From the NCBI RefSeq assembly GCF_004795105.1, contig NZ_SSBL01000024.1:1-64000 (forward strand): a DNA stretch of 64,000 nucleotides. The letters run 5' to 3'. This document shows positions 8,179 to 16,512 of this stretch, one piece after another. The stretch is from Streptomyces sp. A0642. GTDB lineage: Bacteria > Actinomycetota > Actinomycetes > Streptomycetales > Streptomycetaceae. Numbering within the stretch: the first letter of the stretch is position 1; each line of letters opens with the position of its first letter. The position numbers and the translations under genes were made by a program. The notes beneath the pieces are model-generated. The model ran no database searches. It had not been told where the DNA came from and saw only the letters and a list, made by a program, of their open reading frames with translations.

Positions 8179-9063
8179 ATGGCTGCCGACCAGTTTAGTG
8201 CTGCCCCTGTTTCCCAGCCCTGCCCCGTGCCCACGCTCGACCATCCGATGGCCAATCCCGGATACGGCAAGCGTTCGGCACCGGATCAACGCCCCCGTGC
8301 CGGCCACGACTTCGCGCACCTGCTCCCCCGCGACGCGGCCATCGCCACGTACATCGACGGGCTGTGCGAGGGGGCCGACATCTCCGTGAAAACCCTCGCC
8401 AAGGTGCTGCCGTACGGGCAGTGCGCACTGCGGACGAGCCTGAACCGGCTCCAGGAGGCGGGGCATCTGCGCCGGGGCAGCGAATGCGTCGCGACCGAGG
8501 AAGCGCTGATCTGGGTCACCCGCACGTTCTTCTCCCGTACCGCGCGCGACGACGACTGGTGGGCGGCGTTCACCCGGGGCGACGTGCCGCAGGAGCGGCA
8601 ACGGCCCACCCGGTCGCGGTCCTTCATCCTGCTCGCCGCCCTCGGGAAGGCAGCGCCAGCGCTGCAACTGCCCGAAGCGGGCTGTGTGCAACTGGAACCG
8701 CAGGTCAGCGAGTGGTTCGAGCGGGGCGCGACCGAGGCCGAGATCTTGTGCGCGCTCACCCAGGGACTCCCGGCCCAGGTGTACAGCCCCGTCGCGTTCG
8801 TCGGCCGCAGGCTGCTCGACAAACTGCCGCCCGCGCGCATCGCCGCCGTACGAGAAGTCGTCCTGCGGACTCTGGAATGCCGGGAGTGCCGGGCACCCGG
8901 CAGCCCAGAGGCGATGCGGGGCGGCGTGTGCGGAGCGTGCCGGGGCAAGCCCGGCGACACACCCAGGGGTCCGGCGGGCGCCGTGCCCGTACAAGGCGTG
9001 CGGGCCCGGATGAGCGCGGTGCGGGCGGGGCTGGTGCCCCGGAGGGAGCGGGCCGGGTCCTGA
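8179..9063 (+). CDS. MarR-like winged-helix protein with a Cys-rich tail
   Basis: This 294-residue protein has a helix-turn-helix-like segment at about 55-105 (AAIATYIDGLCEGADISVKTLAKV, CALRTSLNRLQEAGHLRR). A long helical middle follows, then a zinc-ribbon-like CxxC pair near residues 235-256 (CRECRAPGSP, CGACRG). The end is Arg/Ala-rich. Similar Streptomyces proteins are usually labelled MarR-like or hypothetical; the regulatory role is inferred. It has no operon partner, and an IS element lies about 100 bases downstream. Confidence 0.6.
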   Translation: MAADQFSAAPVSQPCPVPTLDHPMANPGYGKRSAPDQRPRAGHDFAHLLPRDAAIATYIDGLCEGADISVKTLAKVLPYGQCALRTSLNRLQEAGHLRRGSECVATEEALIWVTRTFFSRTARDDDWWAAFTRGDVPQERQRPTRSRSFILLAALGKAAPALQLPEAGCVQLEPQVSEWFERGATEAEILCALTQGLPAQVYSPVAFVGRRLLDKLPPARIAAVREVVLRTLECRECRAPGSPEAMRGGVCGACRGKPGDTPRGPAGAVPVQGVRARMSAVRAGLVPRRERAGS

Positions 9064-9176
9064 CGGGCCGCGGGGCGGCGCGGGCCGGGCTTTGACGGCC
9101 GCGGGACGGGCCGGACGTCCTCGCCGGTGCCGTCCGCCACGGTCAGCTCGGTCGGCCTAGGTTCTGTCGTCAAATG

Positions 9177-9734
9177 TCACGCCCACATCAGGAGTGAGGC
9201 GAGGGTGGCGGCTGCTTCGTAGGACTCGACGGTCTTGTCGTACCGGGTGGCGATCCCTCGCCATTGCTTCAGGCGGTTGAAGCACCGTTCCACGACGTTG
9301 CGGCGTTTGTACGCCTCGCGGTCGAAGGCCGGCGGGCGGCCTCCGTGGCTGCCGCGCCGGGCCCGGTTGCGGACCTGGTCGGCCCGCTCCGGGATCGTGT
9401 GCGGGATGCCGCGGCGGCGGAGCCAGACGCGGATGGCCTTCGAGCTGTAGCCCTTGTCGCCCAGGACGTGATCGGGCCGGACGCGGGGCCGTCCCGGTCC
9501 GATCCGGGGCACCCTGATCGCTTCCATCACGGTGATGAACCGGGTGCAGTCGTTGGTGTTGCCGCCGGTGACGACGAAGCCGAGGGGACGGCCCCGGCCG
9601 TCGCAGGCCAGGTGGATTTTGCTGGTCAGACCGCCTCTGGAGCGACCGAGCGCCGGGTCGCGGAGCCCCCTTTTCGGGCCCCGGCCGCGTGCTGGTGGGC
9701 ACGCACGACGGTCGAGTCGACCGCGACGAGCCAT
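9177..9734 (-). CDS. IS5-family transposase, second frame (OrfB, catalytic part)
   Basis: This frame carries the later part of the DDE transposase: the second Asp in GDKGYSS and the C-terminal Glu in NVVERCFNRLKQWRGIATRYDK, preceded by LTSKIHLACDGRGRP. It lies in the -1 frame relative to OrfA. The useful part begins near 9672, where CGAAAAG (complement of 9670-9676) could allow slippage. The upstream Arg-rich reading is probably not translated by itself. It is homologous to the truncated copy near 19,300. Confidence 0.8.
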   Translation of the reverse strand: MARRGRLDRRACPPARGRGPKRGLRDPALGRSRGGLTSKIHLACDGRGRPLGFVVTGGNTNDCTRFITVMEAIRVPRIGPGRPRVRPDHVLGDKGYSSKAIRVWLRRRGIPHTIPERADQVRNRARRGSHGGRPPAFDREAYKRRNVVERCFNRLKQWRGIATRYDKTVESYEAAATLASLLMWA

Positions 9735-10036
9735 TCGACGTCACCCGCCGCATCGGCTTTCGCCTGGGCGGCCCGGAGCATCCGGTTGAACGTTCCGTCC
9801 ATCGCCCACCTGCGGAAACGGGTACGGAGCGTGGCCCATGGGCCGTAGCGCTCGGGCACGTCCCGCCAGGCCGTCCCGGTCCGGAACTTCCACACGATCC
9901 CGTTCAGGACCTTGCGGTCGTCCAGCCGCCTCCGCCCCCGCAACGACTCGGGCAGCAACGGCCGGACGAACTCCCACTCGGCATCGCACAGTTCATGGCG
10001 ACGTATCACGCCACTATGATCCCCAGGCAAGATCAT
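9626..10036 (-). CDS. IS5-family transposase, first frame (OrfA)
   Basis: A 136-residue frame with the N-terminal IS5 DUF4096-like domain (ELCDAEWEFVRPLLPES, RRLDDRKVLNGIVWKFRTG, WRDVPERYGPW) and the first catalytic Asp in VAVDSTVVRAHQHAAGA. Translation must shift frame after the AAA codon near 9672 to make a full transposase; otherwise it ends in a short unrelated tail. Confidence 0.8.
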   Translation of the reverse strand: MILPGDHSGVIRRHELCDAEWEFVRPLLPESLRGRRRLDDRKVLNGIVWKFRTGTAWRDVPERYGPWATLRTRFRRWAMDGTFNRMLRAAQAKADAAGDVEWLVAVDSTVVRAHQHAAGARKGGSATRRSVAPEAV

Positions 10037-10049
10037 TTGAAGACATCGC

Positions 10050-11111
10050 CTAGGGCCAGGTGCTCGCTCCGGCCGTGCGAACGTCCAGGGGGACGCCTCC
10101 GATGCGGTAGCCCTGTTCGTCGAGGAGATGGCCGCTGAGCTTCAGCGGCCACAGTGCCACGGCCCGGTCGGTGATCTCCAGGCCGGGAACGCGCTGGGCG
10201 AGTCGTACCTCGAAGCGCTGCACGTCGGTGAGGGACTTCACCCAGGCGATGATGAGGACGTTGTTCCGGCCGGTGACGCCGGCGCACAGCCGTACCTCCC
10301 GGGCACCGGTGACTCCGCGCGAGACGCGTTCCAGCTCGCCCGCGGCCGCCCGCCCCCATTGGATCACCGTGACCGGCCACTCCGACAGGGGGCGTGCGAC
10401 CTCGCAGCGGGTCTGGATCATGCCGGCGGCAAAGAGCCGGCCGAGTCGTCGGCGGACCGTGTCCGGGCTCGCCCCGCAAGCGTCGGCGAGCGCGCGGTAG
10501 GTGGCGCGGCCGTTCATGGAAAGGGCAGCGATGAGGGCGTGGTCCAGGTCGGTGAGTGGGAATACGGGTGCCTCGGTGCGGGCGGTGTCGGTGTCGGCGA
10601 GGCGGGCGATCTGGGTGCGGTCGAGGGCGCGCAGCCGCCAGCGGCTGCCCTCTGTGTAGACGGTGCTCGCGAGGTGGGTGCGGCTGGCGACGACGCCCGG
10701 TATCGCGCCGATGCCGCGGGTCATCCAGTGGGTGAGTGCCGCGAGGTCCGGGGCCATCACGGTGAGCAGCAGGTCGCGGTCTCCGCTGACGTGTTCGACG
10801 GCAGTGACGTGGGGCAGCCGGGCGAGGGCCTGAGCCACGGCCAGCAGGCTGCCGCCGGCGCAGTCCACTTCGACGAAGGCGAGCAGTCCCTGTCCCGCCG
10901 AGGCGAGGGCGGGCGACGGGGAGCAGCTGATCCAGGCGGCGCCGGCTTCGGTGAGCCGGTGCCAGCGGCGGCCCACGGTCACGGCGTCGAGGCCGAGTAC
11001 GGCGCCGATCTCGTTCCACCCGGCCCGCGGGGCGATCTGCAGTGCGTGCACCAGGGCCTGGTCGACGTCGTCGAGCGCCCGTACCACGCCGTGTGCGGAA
11101 TGCTGCGTCAT
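10050..11111 (-). CDS. Lrp/AsnC-family regulator with two tandem modules
   Basis: A 353-residue protein with two AsnC-type helix-turn-helix domains: one at about 12-60 (LDDVDQALVHALQIAPRAGWNEIGAVLGL) and one at about 185-240 (LTDLDHALIAALSMNGRATYRALADACG, SPDTVRRRLGRLFAAGM). Each is followed by a ligand-binding-like beta-alpha region. Typical Lrp proteins have one such module and about 150 residues. ATG 11111 follows AAGGGG. It faces the M20 amidohydrolase gene across about 100 bases, so it likely controls that operon. Its TAG stop lies inside the CTAG where the IS element inserted, so the coding region appears intact. Confidence 0.82.
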   Translation of the reverse strand: MTQHSAHGVVRALDDVDQALVHALQIAPRAGWNEIGAVLGLDAVTVGRRWHRLTEAGAAWISCSPSPALASAGQGLLAFVEVDCAGGSLLAVAQALARLPHVTAVEHVSGDRDLLLTVMAPDLAALTHWMTRGIGAIPGVVASRTHLASTVYTEGSRWRLRALDRTQIARLADTDTARTEAPVFPLTDLDHALIAALSMNGRATYRALADACGASPDTVRRRLGRLFAAGMIQTRCEVARPLSEWPVTVIQWGRAAAGELERVSRGVTGAREVRLCAGVTGRNNVLIIAWVKSLTDVQRFEVRLAQRVPGLEITDRAVALWPLKLSGHLLDEQGYRIGGVPLDVRTAGASTWP

Positions 11112-11215
11112 TCGATGCCCCTTGCGTGTTTCCTGCGATTCAGAGCCAACGTGAGGGTGAGTACTTCAGTCTTGCCCCACCGAAAGCCGGAACCGTACCA
11201 GGAGGTTGACGCAGC

Positions 11216-12418
11216 ATGTCCGTACTGGAACGCGCCAGGGAACTCCAGCCCGATCTCGTGCGGCTGCGCCGCTCGCTGCATCGTGAGCCGGAGCTCGGTC
11301 TGCGGCTGCCGCGTACGCAGGAGAAGGTCCTCGCCGCGCTCGACGGTCTCCCGCTCGACATCACGCTCGGCCGGGAGCTGACCTCCGTCACGGCCGTGCT
11401 GCGAGGTGGCCGTCCCGGTGGGGCGGTCCTGCTGCGGGGCGACATGGACGCACTGCCGGTGGACGAGCTCACCGGGGTGGAGTATGCCTCCGAGGTGCCG
11501 GGCCGGATGCACGGCTGCGGGCACGATCTGCACACCGCCGGACTCGTCGGCGCGGCGACGCTCCTCGCGGATCGCCGGGAGAGCCTCCAGGGCGACGTGG
11601 TGTTCATGTTCCAGCCGGGCGAGGAGGGGCACAACGGCGCGGGCGCGATGATTGACGAGGGTGTCCTGGACGCGGCGGGCAAGCCCCTCAACGCGGCCTT
11701 CGCGCTCCACGTGTCGGCCAACCGCCTGCCCGGCGGCTGGGTCGCGTCCCGGCCCGGCACCGTCATGACGGCATCCGACGTCCTGCGGGTGACGGTACGG
11801 GGCGAGGGCGGGCACGGTTCGGCTCCGCACCACGCCAAGGACCCGGTGCCCGCGGTCTGCGAGATGGTGACCGCGCTGCAGAACTGGGTGACGCGCACCT
11901 TCGACATCTTCGACCCGGTGGTGGTGACCGTCGGACGGCTGCACGCCGGCACGCAGCACAACGTCATCCCGGACACGGCCGAGTTCGAGGCGACCGTACG
12001 CAGCTACTCGGAAGCCAACCACGAGCGGCTGGCCCAGGGGCTGCCGCGCCTGGTGCGCGGGATCGCGGCCGCGCACGGCCTGGAGGCGGAGGTGGAGTAC
12101 GAGATGCTCTACCCGGTCACGGTCAACGAGCCGGCCGCGACGGAGTTCGCCCTTCAGACGGCGCGCGACCTGTTCGGCCCGGGCGAGGTGTGGCACGCCC
12201 CCCAGCCCGCGAGCGGTTCGGAGGACTTCTCCCTGGTGCTGAACAAGGTGCCCGGCGCGATGCTGCTCGTCGGCGCGGCACCCGAGGGCGTGAATGTGGA
12301 GAAGGCGCCGCAGAACCATTCCCCGCGGGCCATGTTCGACGACCGGGTGCTCCACCGCCAGGCCGCGCTGCTCGCCGAGCTCGCGGAGCGGCGGCTCGCC
12401 GCCGGGACATCCGCGTGA
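11216..12418 (+). CDS. M20-family amidohydrolase (amino-acid N-acyl hydrolase type)
   Basis: A 400-residue cytoplasmic metallohydrolase of the M20D/AMHD group. Metal and catalytic motifs are visible: GDMDALPVDE (about 75-84), MHGCGHDLHTA (about 98-108) and FQPGEEGHNGAGAMIDEG (about 132-149). The dimerisation insert contains GEGGHGSAPHHAKDPV, and GSEDFS is near the end. Relatives hydrolyse hippurate, N-acetyl amino acids or indole-acetyl conjugates; the substrate here is unknown. ATG 11216 follows ACCAGGAGG. It is coupled to the MFS gene by a GTGA overlap and divergent from the Lrp regulator, suggesting uptake plus hydrolysis of an N-acyl amino acid. Confidence 0.87.
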   Translation: MSVLERARELQPDLVRLRRSLHREPELGLRLPRTQEKVLAALDGLPLDITLGRELTSVTAVLRGGRPGGAVLLRGDMDALPVDELTGVEYASEVPGRMHGCGHDLHTAGLVGAATLLADRRESLQGDVVFMFQPGEEGHNGAGAMIDEGVLDAAGKPLNAAFALHVSANRLPGGWVASRPGTVMTASDVLRVTVRGEGGHGSAPHHAKDPVPAVCEMVTALQNWVTRTFDIFDPVVVTVGRLHAGTQHNVIPDTAEFEATVRSYSEANHERLAQGLPRLVRGIAAAHGLEAEVEYEMLYPVTVNEPAATEFALQTARDLFGPGEVWHAPQPASGSEDFSLVLNKVPGAMLLVGAAPEGVNVEKAPQNHSPRAMFDDRVLHRQAALLAELAERRLAAGTSA

Positions 12419-13890
12419 GGGCGCCTGGCGGGACGGAGGTGGCGGCGCCCCGGGTCACCGCCGTCGTGGGTCTGCTGGTCGTCTTCGAGCTGGTCAGTGG
12501 CTTCCTCCAGGGGTCGGGCCCGGCGCTGGTGCCCGCCGTGCAGGACTGGCAGTCCATCAGCGCGTCGCAGGCGCAGTGGTACATGGCGGTCCAGTTCCTG
12601 GCCGCCGCAGTGGGGGTGCCGGTGTTCGGGCGCCTCGGCGATCTGTACGGGCACCGCCAACTGGTCCGGATCGCGCTGATCTGTGTCGCGGCGGGCACCG
12701 TCCTGGTGGCCCTCGCACCCAATCTGACGGTACTGCTGGTGGGTCGAGCCCTGATGGGGCCGCTGGCGGCGCTGCTGCCGCTGGAGATCGGTCTCGTACG
12801 GGACCGGCTCGACCTCGAGGGCGCGCGGCGGGCCGTAGGGCTTCTCGTCGGCGCGCTCACCCTCGGCTCGCTCCTCGGCCACGGCCTGGCGGGCCCCCTG
12901 CTCGAACTCACCGGCGGCGTCCAAGCGACGCTCTGCGTCCTCGCCGCAATCGCCTGCGCCTGTGTGGCCCTTTCGTACTGCGCGATCCCCGAGTCCCGGA
13001 CACGCGCGCCCGGCCGGATGGACTGGACAGGGGCACTGCTGCTCGGCATCTCGCTGCTGCTGTTCCTCGGCACGACGGCGCGCGGCCAGACCTGGGGCTG
13101 GACCTCACCGCTCACCCTGGGCGGCCTCGTCCTCTCCCTGTCCCTCCTCGCCTGGTGGATCCGGCTCGAACGGGACCGGCCGCACGCCCTGGTCGACGTC
13201 CGGGCAGTGGCCCACCCCCGGTCCGCGCCGTACTACGTCTCCGGTTTCGTCTTCGGCGCCGTGATGCTGGGCGGGCAGGCAGTCGCCATCTCCTACATCG
13301 CCGCATCGACGGTCGACGAGGGGTACGGATTCGGGCTCACCACCTGGGAGATCAGCGCGTGGGGCGCGGTGCCCCACGTCCTGGCCTTCGCCGGAGCGAG
13401 CCTCGTGGCCCGAGTGGCGGCCCGCACCGGCTACCGTCGCGTCCTGCTGCTCGCCTTCGCACTGATGGCCGCCGGCAACGCGGGAATGATCGCCGCCCAC
13501 ACCACGCTGCCGCTGTTCGCCCTCGCTTCCGCAATTTCCGGCTTCGGCATGGGCCTGGCCATGGGCGGCCTGCCCACCCTGATCGCGGAGCGCAGCACCC
13601 CGGACCGCACGGCGAGCGCGACCGCCGTCTACAACAACCTCAAGACCCTGGGCGGCAGCCTCGCGGGCGCGGGCTCGGCCGTCGTCCTCGGCACCCTGGT
13701 CGTCAGGGACACGGACGTCCCCGCGCTCTCCGCCTATCTGACGATCTGGGGACTGGGCTCCCTGCTGTGCGTGGGCGCGCTCATACTCCAAGTCCTGACC
13801 AATCGTCAGGCGGATGCCTCGGGTGCGGCGAAGAACCGCCGCTCGGATACGCGTACGCACAGCGACGCGGGCACGTCAGCCGGGGAGTAG
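12415..13890 (+). CDS. MFS transporter (DHA2/14-TM-like), coupled to the M20 hydrolase
   Basis: A 491-residue integral membrane protein with roughly 13-14 hydrophobic segments. The loop-2 motif appears as GRLGDLYGHRQLVRI, and ISASQAQWYMAVQFLAAAVGVPVF is typical of the DHA2 drug:proton family. GTG 12415 overlaps the amidohydrolase stop (GTGA). The tail is Arg/Asp/Ser-rich. It may export the hydrolysis product or import substrate; direction cannot be read. Confidence 0.83.
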   Translation: MRAPGGTEVAAPRVTAVVGLLVVFELVSGFLQGSGPALVPAVQDWQSISASQAQWYMAVQFLAAAVGVPVFGRLGDLYGHRQLVRIALICVAAGTVLVALAPNLTVLLVGRALMGPLAALLPLEIGLVRDRLDLEGARRAVGLLVGALTLGSLLGHGLAGPLLELTGGVQATLCVLAAIACACVALSYCAIPESRTRAPGRMDWTGALLLGISLLLFLGTTARGQTWGWTSPLTLGGLVLSLSLLAWWIRLERDRPHALVDVRAVAHPRSAPYYVSGFVFGAVMLGGQAVAISYIAASTVDEGYGFGLTTWEISAWGAVPHVLAFAGASLVARVAARTGYRRVLLLAFALMAAGNAGMIAAHTTLPLFALASAISGFGMGLAMGGLPTLIAERSTPDRTASATAVYNNLKTLGGSLAGAGSAVVLGTLVVRDTDVPALSAYLTIWGLGSLLCVGALILQVLTNRQADASGAAKNRRSDTRTHSDAGTSAGE

Positions 13891-14193
13891 CGGGCGATAC
13901 CGGAGATCCATCCCGGCATCCGGACGAACAACTGCCGGGGCAACATCAGCGGCGGGCCCGACGACCACTGCGGGAAGAGCGAGGCCAACCTCACCTCGAA
14001 AGCTGACTGCCACCGCGGGGCCGACCACGGGAATGGACCCGCTGAACGCGATCCAGGCGGTCAGTGCGTGTGGAGCGGCGGCGCCCAGCGCCCTGGCGCC
14101 GTCGTCGGGGGTCTGTCTCCCGGAAGGTGGCAGACCTCGCAGTCCGCCGCACGTACCAGACAGCATGTATGGAAATTGAGCCCCGGCAGCCAC
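13891..14193. other. Gap with no convincing gene
   Basis: These 303 bases lie between convergent MFS and TetR genes. An open frame on the minus strand (about 105 residues) ends directly at the TetR stop, but it has no ribosome-binding site and no recognisable domain. I see no hairpin or repeat of note. It may be decayed sequence. Confidence 0.45.
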
Positions 14194-14829
14194 TTACGGA
14201 CGCGCCAGGTCCACGGCTCCGGGAGCGTCCGCGGGGGTGAGCCCCGTGGCCCAGACCCGGCCGTACACGGACAGGTCCCGCAGATGTGCGGTGATCTCCT
14301 CAGCGCTGTAGCCGGTGTCGCGCTCCACCCACCAGGACAGCAGGCCGATCAGTTCACCGGTCCAGGCGCGGGCGACGACATCGAGCGGGACGCGCGGCGT
14401 GACGCCGAGCTGCTCGGCGCGGGTACGGAAGACCCTCTCGGCCTGCGCGGAGATGATCCCGGTGAACTCGCGCAGCGCCCGTCCGTCGCCCTCACCGCGC
14501 AGGATGACCCGGTAGACGGGCCGCTCCTGCTCGGCATGCTGGAAAACGTACAGCACCGGCAGGCCGGTGAAGCCCTTGTCCTGGGCCTGTTCGACGGCCG
14601 GCAGGAGCCGCTCACGGTCCTCGGAGAGGTCCCGCACGATCCCCACGAGCAGGTCTTCCTTGTCGCGGTAGTGCGCGTAGAAGGTGGCGCGTCCGACGTT
14701 CGCGCGTTCCGTGATCTCCTCGACCGTGATCGCGTGGAACCCCTTCTCCAGGACCAGATCGACCAGCGCCGTGCGCAGGGCGGCACGGGTCCGGCGGACG
14801 CGCCGGTCGCCGACGGGCTTCGTTTCCAC
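14194..14829 (-). CDS. TetR-family repressor, divergent from the acyl-CoA ligase operon
   Basis: A 211-residue protein with an N-terminal TetR helix-turn-helix (RTRAALRTALVDLVLEKGFHAITVEEITERANVGRATFYAHYRDKEDLL, about residues 14-60) and a helical C-terminal ligand domain. GTG 14829 was chosen because AAGGAG precedes it; an upstream ATG at 14895 lacks one. The divergent promoter holds an inverted repeat at 14905-14915. It likely represses the ligase-dehydrogenase-MFS operon until an acyl ligand binds. Confidence 0.85.
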   Translation of the reverse strand: METKPVGDRRVRRTRAALRTALVDLVLEKGFHAITVEEITERANVGRATFYAHYRDKEDLLVGIVRDLSEDRERLLPAVEQAQDKGFTGLPVLYVFQHAEQERPVYRVILRGEGDGRALREFTGIISAQAERVFRTRAEQLGVTPRVPLDVVARAWTGELIGLLSWWVERDTGYSAEEITAHLRDLSVYGRVWATGLTPADAPGAVDLARP

Positions 14830-14904
14830 TGTGTCTCCTTCTCGTCCGGACCGTTGACCTGACCTTAACGCTGGCCTTACGTTGCTGAACACCAAGCTAG
14901 ATAT

Positions 14905-14915
14905 CAGACAGTCTG
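14905..14915. promoter_or_regulatory. Candidate TetR operator
   Basis: CAGAC-A-GTCTG is an inverted repeat with one central base, 25 bases before the ligase ATG and within the TetR promoter region. Its placement suits repression of both divergent promoters. Confidence 0.5.
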
Positions 14916-14940
14916 TTCAGTAACTCGGTGTGGAGTGACG

Positions 14941-16497
14941 ATGAACCTGGGGCGCTACATCCGCCGGACAGCGGGCCACCAGCCCGATGCCGAAGCCGTG
15001 GTCTGCGGCACGAGTCGGCTCACGTACGCGGAACTGGACGACCACAGCGACCGGCTCGCGGTCGCGCTGCGCGGACTGGGCCTGCGTCAGGGCGAGCGCG
15101 TGGCGACACTCGCCGGCAACAGGGCCGAGTTGGTCGTGACAGAGATCGCCCTGTACAAGGCGGGATTGGTGCGCGTCCCGATCAACGCGCGGCTCGGCGC
15201 CCATGAGGTGTCCCACCTCCTCCGCGAGTCGGATGCGCGGGTGCTGCTCACGGACGCCGCCCACCTGGAGGATGTACGGGTCGCCGTGCCCGACACGGGA
15301 ACGAGGGCCGTCATCGGCTACGACGGCCCTAGCGACCTCGGGCCCGCCTACCTGGACATGTTGTCTGGAAATGCTCCGCAACCTGTCGACGTCGAGTGCG
15401 CTGAGGGCGACGCCGCCGTTCTGCATTTCACCTCAGGCTCCACCGGCAAGCTCAAGGCCGCGATCCAGACGTACGGCAACCGTCTGGCCCTGCTGCGGAA
15501 GATGGTGATGAGCGCCGACACCCGGGTCGGCCCCGGCGACAAGAAGATCCTCGCCGGCCCCGTCACGCACGCCTCCGGCATGCCGCTGCTCGGTATCTTC
15601 TTCACCGGCGGCTGCGCGGTGATCCTGCCGCGCTGGGAGCCCGAGGAGTTCCTCGCCACCGTCCAGCGCGAGCGTGCCACCCATGCGTTCGTCGTCCCGA
15701 CGATGGTCAACAGCGTGCTGGCGCTGCCCAACGCCCGCACCTACGACACCTCCAGCCTGCGTCAGCTGATCTACGGCGCCGCACCCATGTCCGCTCAACG
15801 CATCCGCGAGGCATGGGAGTTCTTCGGACCGGTGCTGTCCCAGGGCTACGGCTGCGGCGAGACGACCTCCGGGGTGCTGTTCCTGTCGACCGACGACCAC
15901 CGCCGAGCCATCGAAGGCGAGGACGAGGAACTGCTGCTGTCCTGCGGGCGCCCGCTCGCCGAGGCCGAGGTGGCGATCCTCGACGAGGACGGAACCCCCC
16001 TGCCCGACGGGGAGATCGGCGAGATCGCCGTGCGCGGACCGGACGTCGTCCCCGGCTATCTGGGCGCGCCCGACCTGACCGCCGCCTCCTTCCGTGACGG
16101 CTGGTTCCTCACCGGCGATCTCGCCCGTCGCCGAGCGGACGGCTATGTCTTCATCGTCGACCGCAAGAAGGACATGATCGTCTCCGGCGGGTTCAACATC
16201 TACGCCGTCGAGGTCGAGTCCGTCCTGCACCAGCACCCCGACGTCTACGAGGCGGCCGTCGTCGGCGTCCCCGACGAGCAGTGGGGCGAGGCGGTCAAGG
16301 CGGTCGTCGTTCTGCGCGAGGGAGCCACGCCGGCCGAGTCCGACCTCGTCGACTTCTGCGCCGACCGGCTGGCCCGCATGAAGAAGCCGCGCTCGGTCGA
16401 CTTCGTCGCCGCGCTGCCCCACAACCCCAACGGCAAGATCGACCGCCGCGCGATCCGCGACCACTACTGGGCGGGCGCCGACCGCCGCGTCAACTGA
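14941..16497 (+). CDS. Acyl-CoA synthetase / AMP-dependent ligase
   Basis: A 518-residue class I adenylate-forming enzyme. Motifs in order: FTSGSTGKLKAAI (P-loop-like, about 161-173), YGCGETTSG (A5, about 301), GWFLTGDLARR (about 378-388), VDRKKDMIVSGGFNIYAVEVE (hinge, about 398-418) and the C-terminal catalytic Lys in NPNGKIDRRAI. It activates a carboxylic acid to acyl-AMP and then acyl-CoA; the substrate is unknown. ATG 14941 follows GGAG at six bases. It is the first gene of an operon with an acyl-CoA dehydrogenase and an MFS transporter, divergent from TetR. This suggests uptake and degradation of a small acid, or supply of an unsaturated acyl-CoA. Confidence 0.87.
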   Translation: MNLGRYIRRTAGHQPDAEAVVCGTSRLTYAELDDHSDRLAVALRGLGLRQGERVATLAGNRAELVVTEIALYKAGLVRVPINARLGAHEVSHLLRESDARVLLTDAAHLEDVRVAVPDTGTRAVIGYDGPSDLGPAYLDMLSGNAPQPVDVECAEGDAAVLHFTSGSTGKLKAAIQTYGNRLALLRKMVMSADTRVGPGDKKILAGPVTHASGMPLLGIFFTGGCAVILPRWEPEEFLATVQRERATHAFVVPTMVNSVLALPNARTYDTSSLRQLIYGAAPMSAQRIREAWEFFGPVLSQGYGCGETTSGVLFLSTDDHRRAIEGEDEELLLSCGRPLAEAEVAILDEDGTPLPDGEIGEIAVRGPDVVPGYLGAPDLTAASFRDGWFLTGDLARRRADGYVFIVDRKKDMIVSGGFNIYAVEVESVLHQHPDVYEAAVVGVPDEQWGEAVKAVVVLREGATPAESDLVDFCADRLARMKKPRSVDFVAALPHNPNGKIDRRAIRDHYWAGADRRVN

Positions 16498-16512
16498 ACA
16501 GAAAGCACCCTT

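Larger units (their letters stand above)
9161..10049 (-). mobile_element. IS5-family (IS427-group-like) insertion sequence, apparently complete
   Basis: An 889-bp element with 16-bp imperfect terminal repeats (GTTCTGTCGTCAAATG at the left; GCGATGTCTTCAAATG on the complement at the right; 12 of 16 match). It is flanked by CTAG on both sides (9157-9160 and 10050-10053), the likely target duplication. Two overlapping frames encode the DDE transposase and would be joined by -1 slippage at an A-AAA-G site. Its right-hand CTAG contains the stop codon of the neighbouring Lrp gene. Confidence 0.82.

Noticed and set aside
9063..9160. Remnant of a gene cut by the IS element at its left side
   Set aside because: A short minus-strand stretch (TELTVADGTGEDVRPV) looks protein-like, but joining the flanks at CTAG shows the Lrp gene simply stops there.
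13876..14193. 105-residue minus-strand frame before the TetR stop
   Set aside because: No ribosome-binding site, no domain, and it overlaps the MFS 3' end. Left as a gene-free gap.
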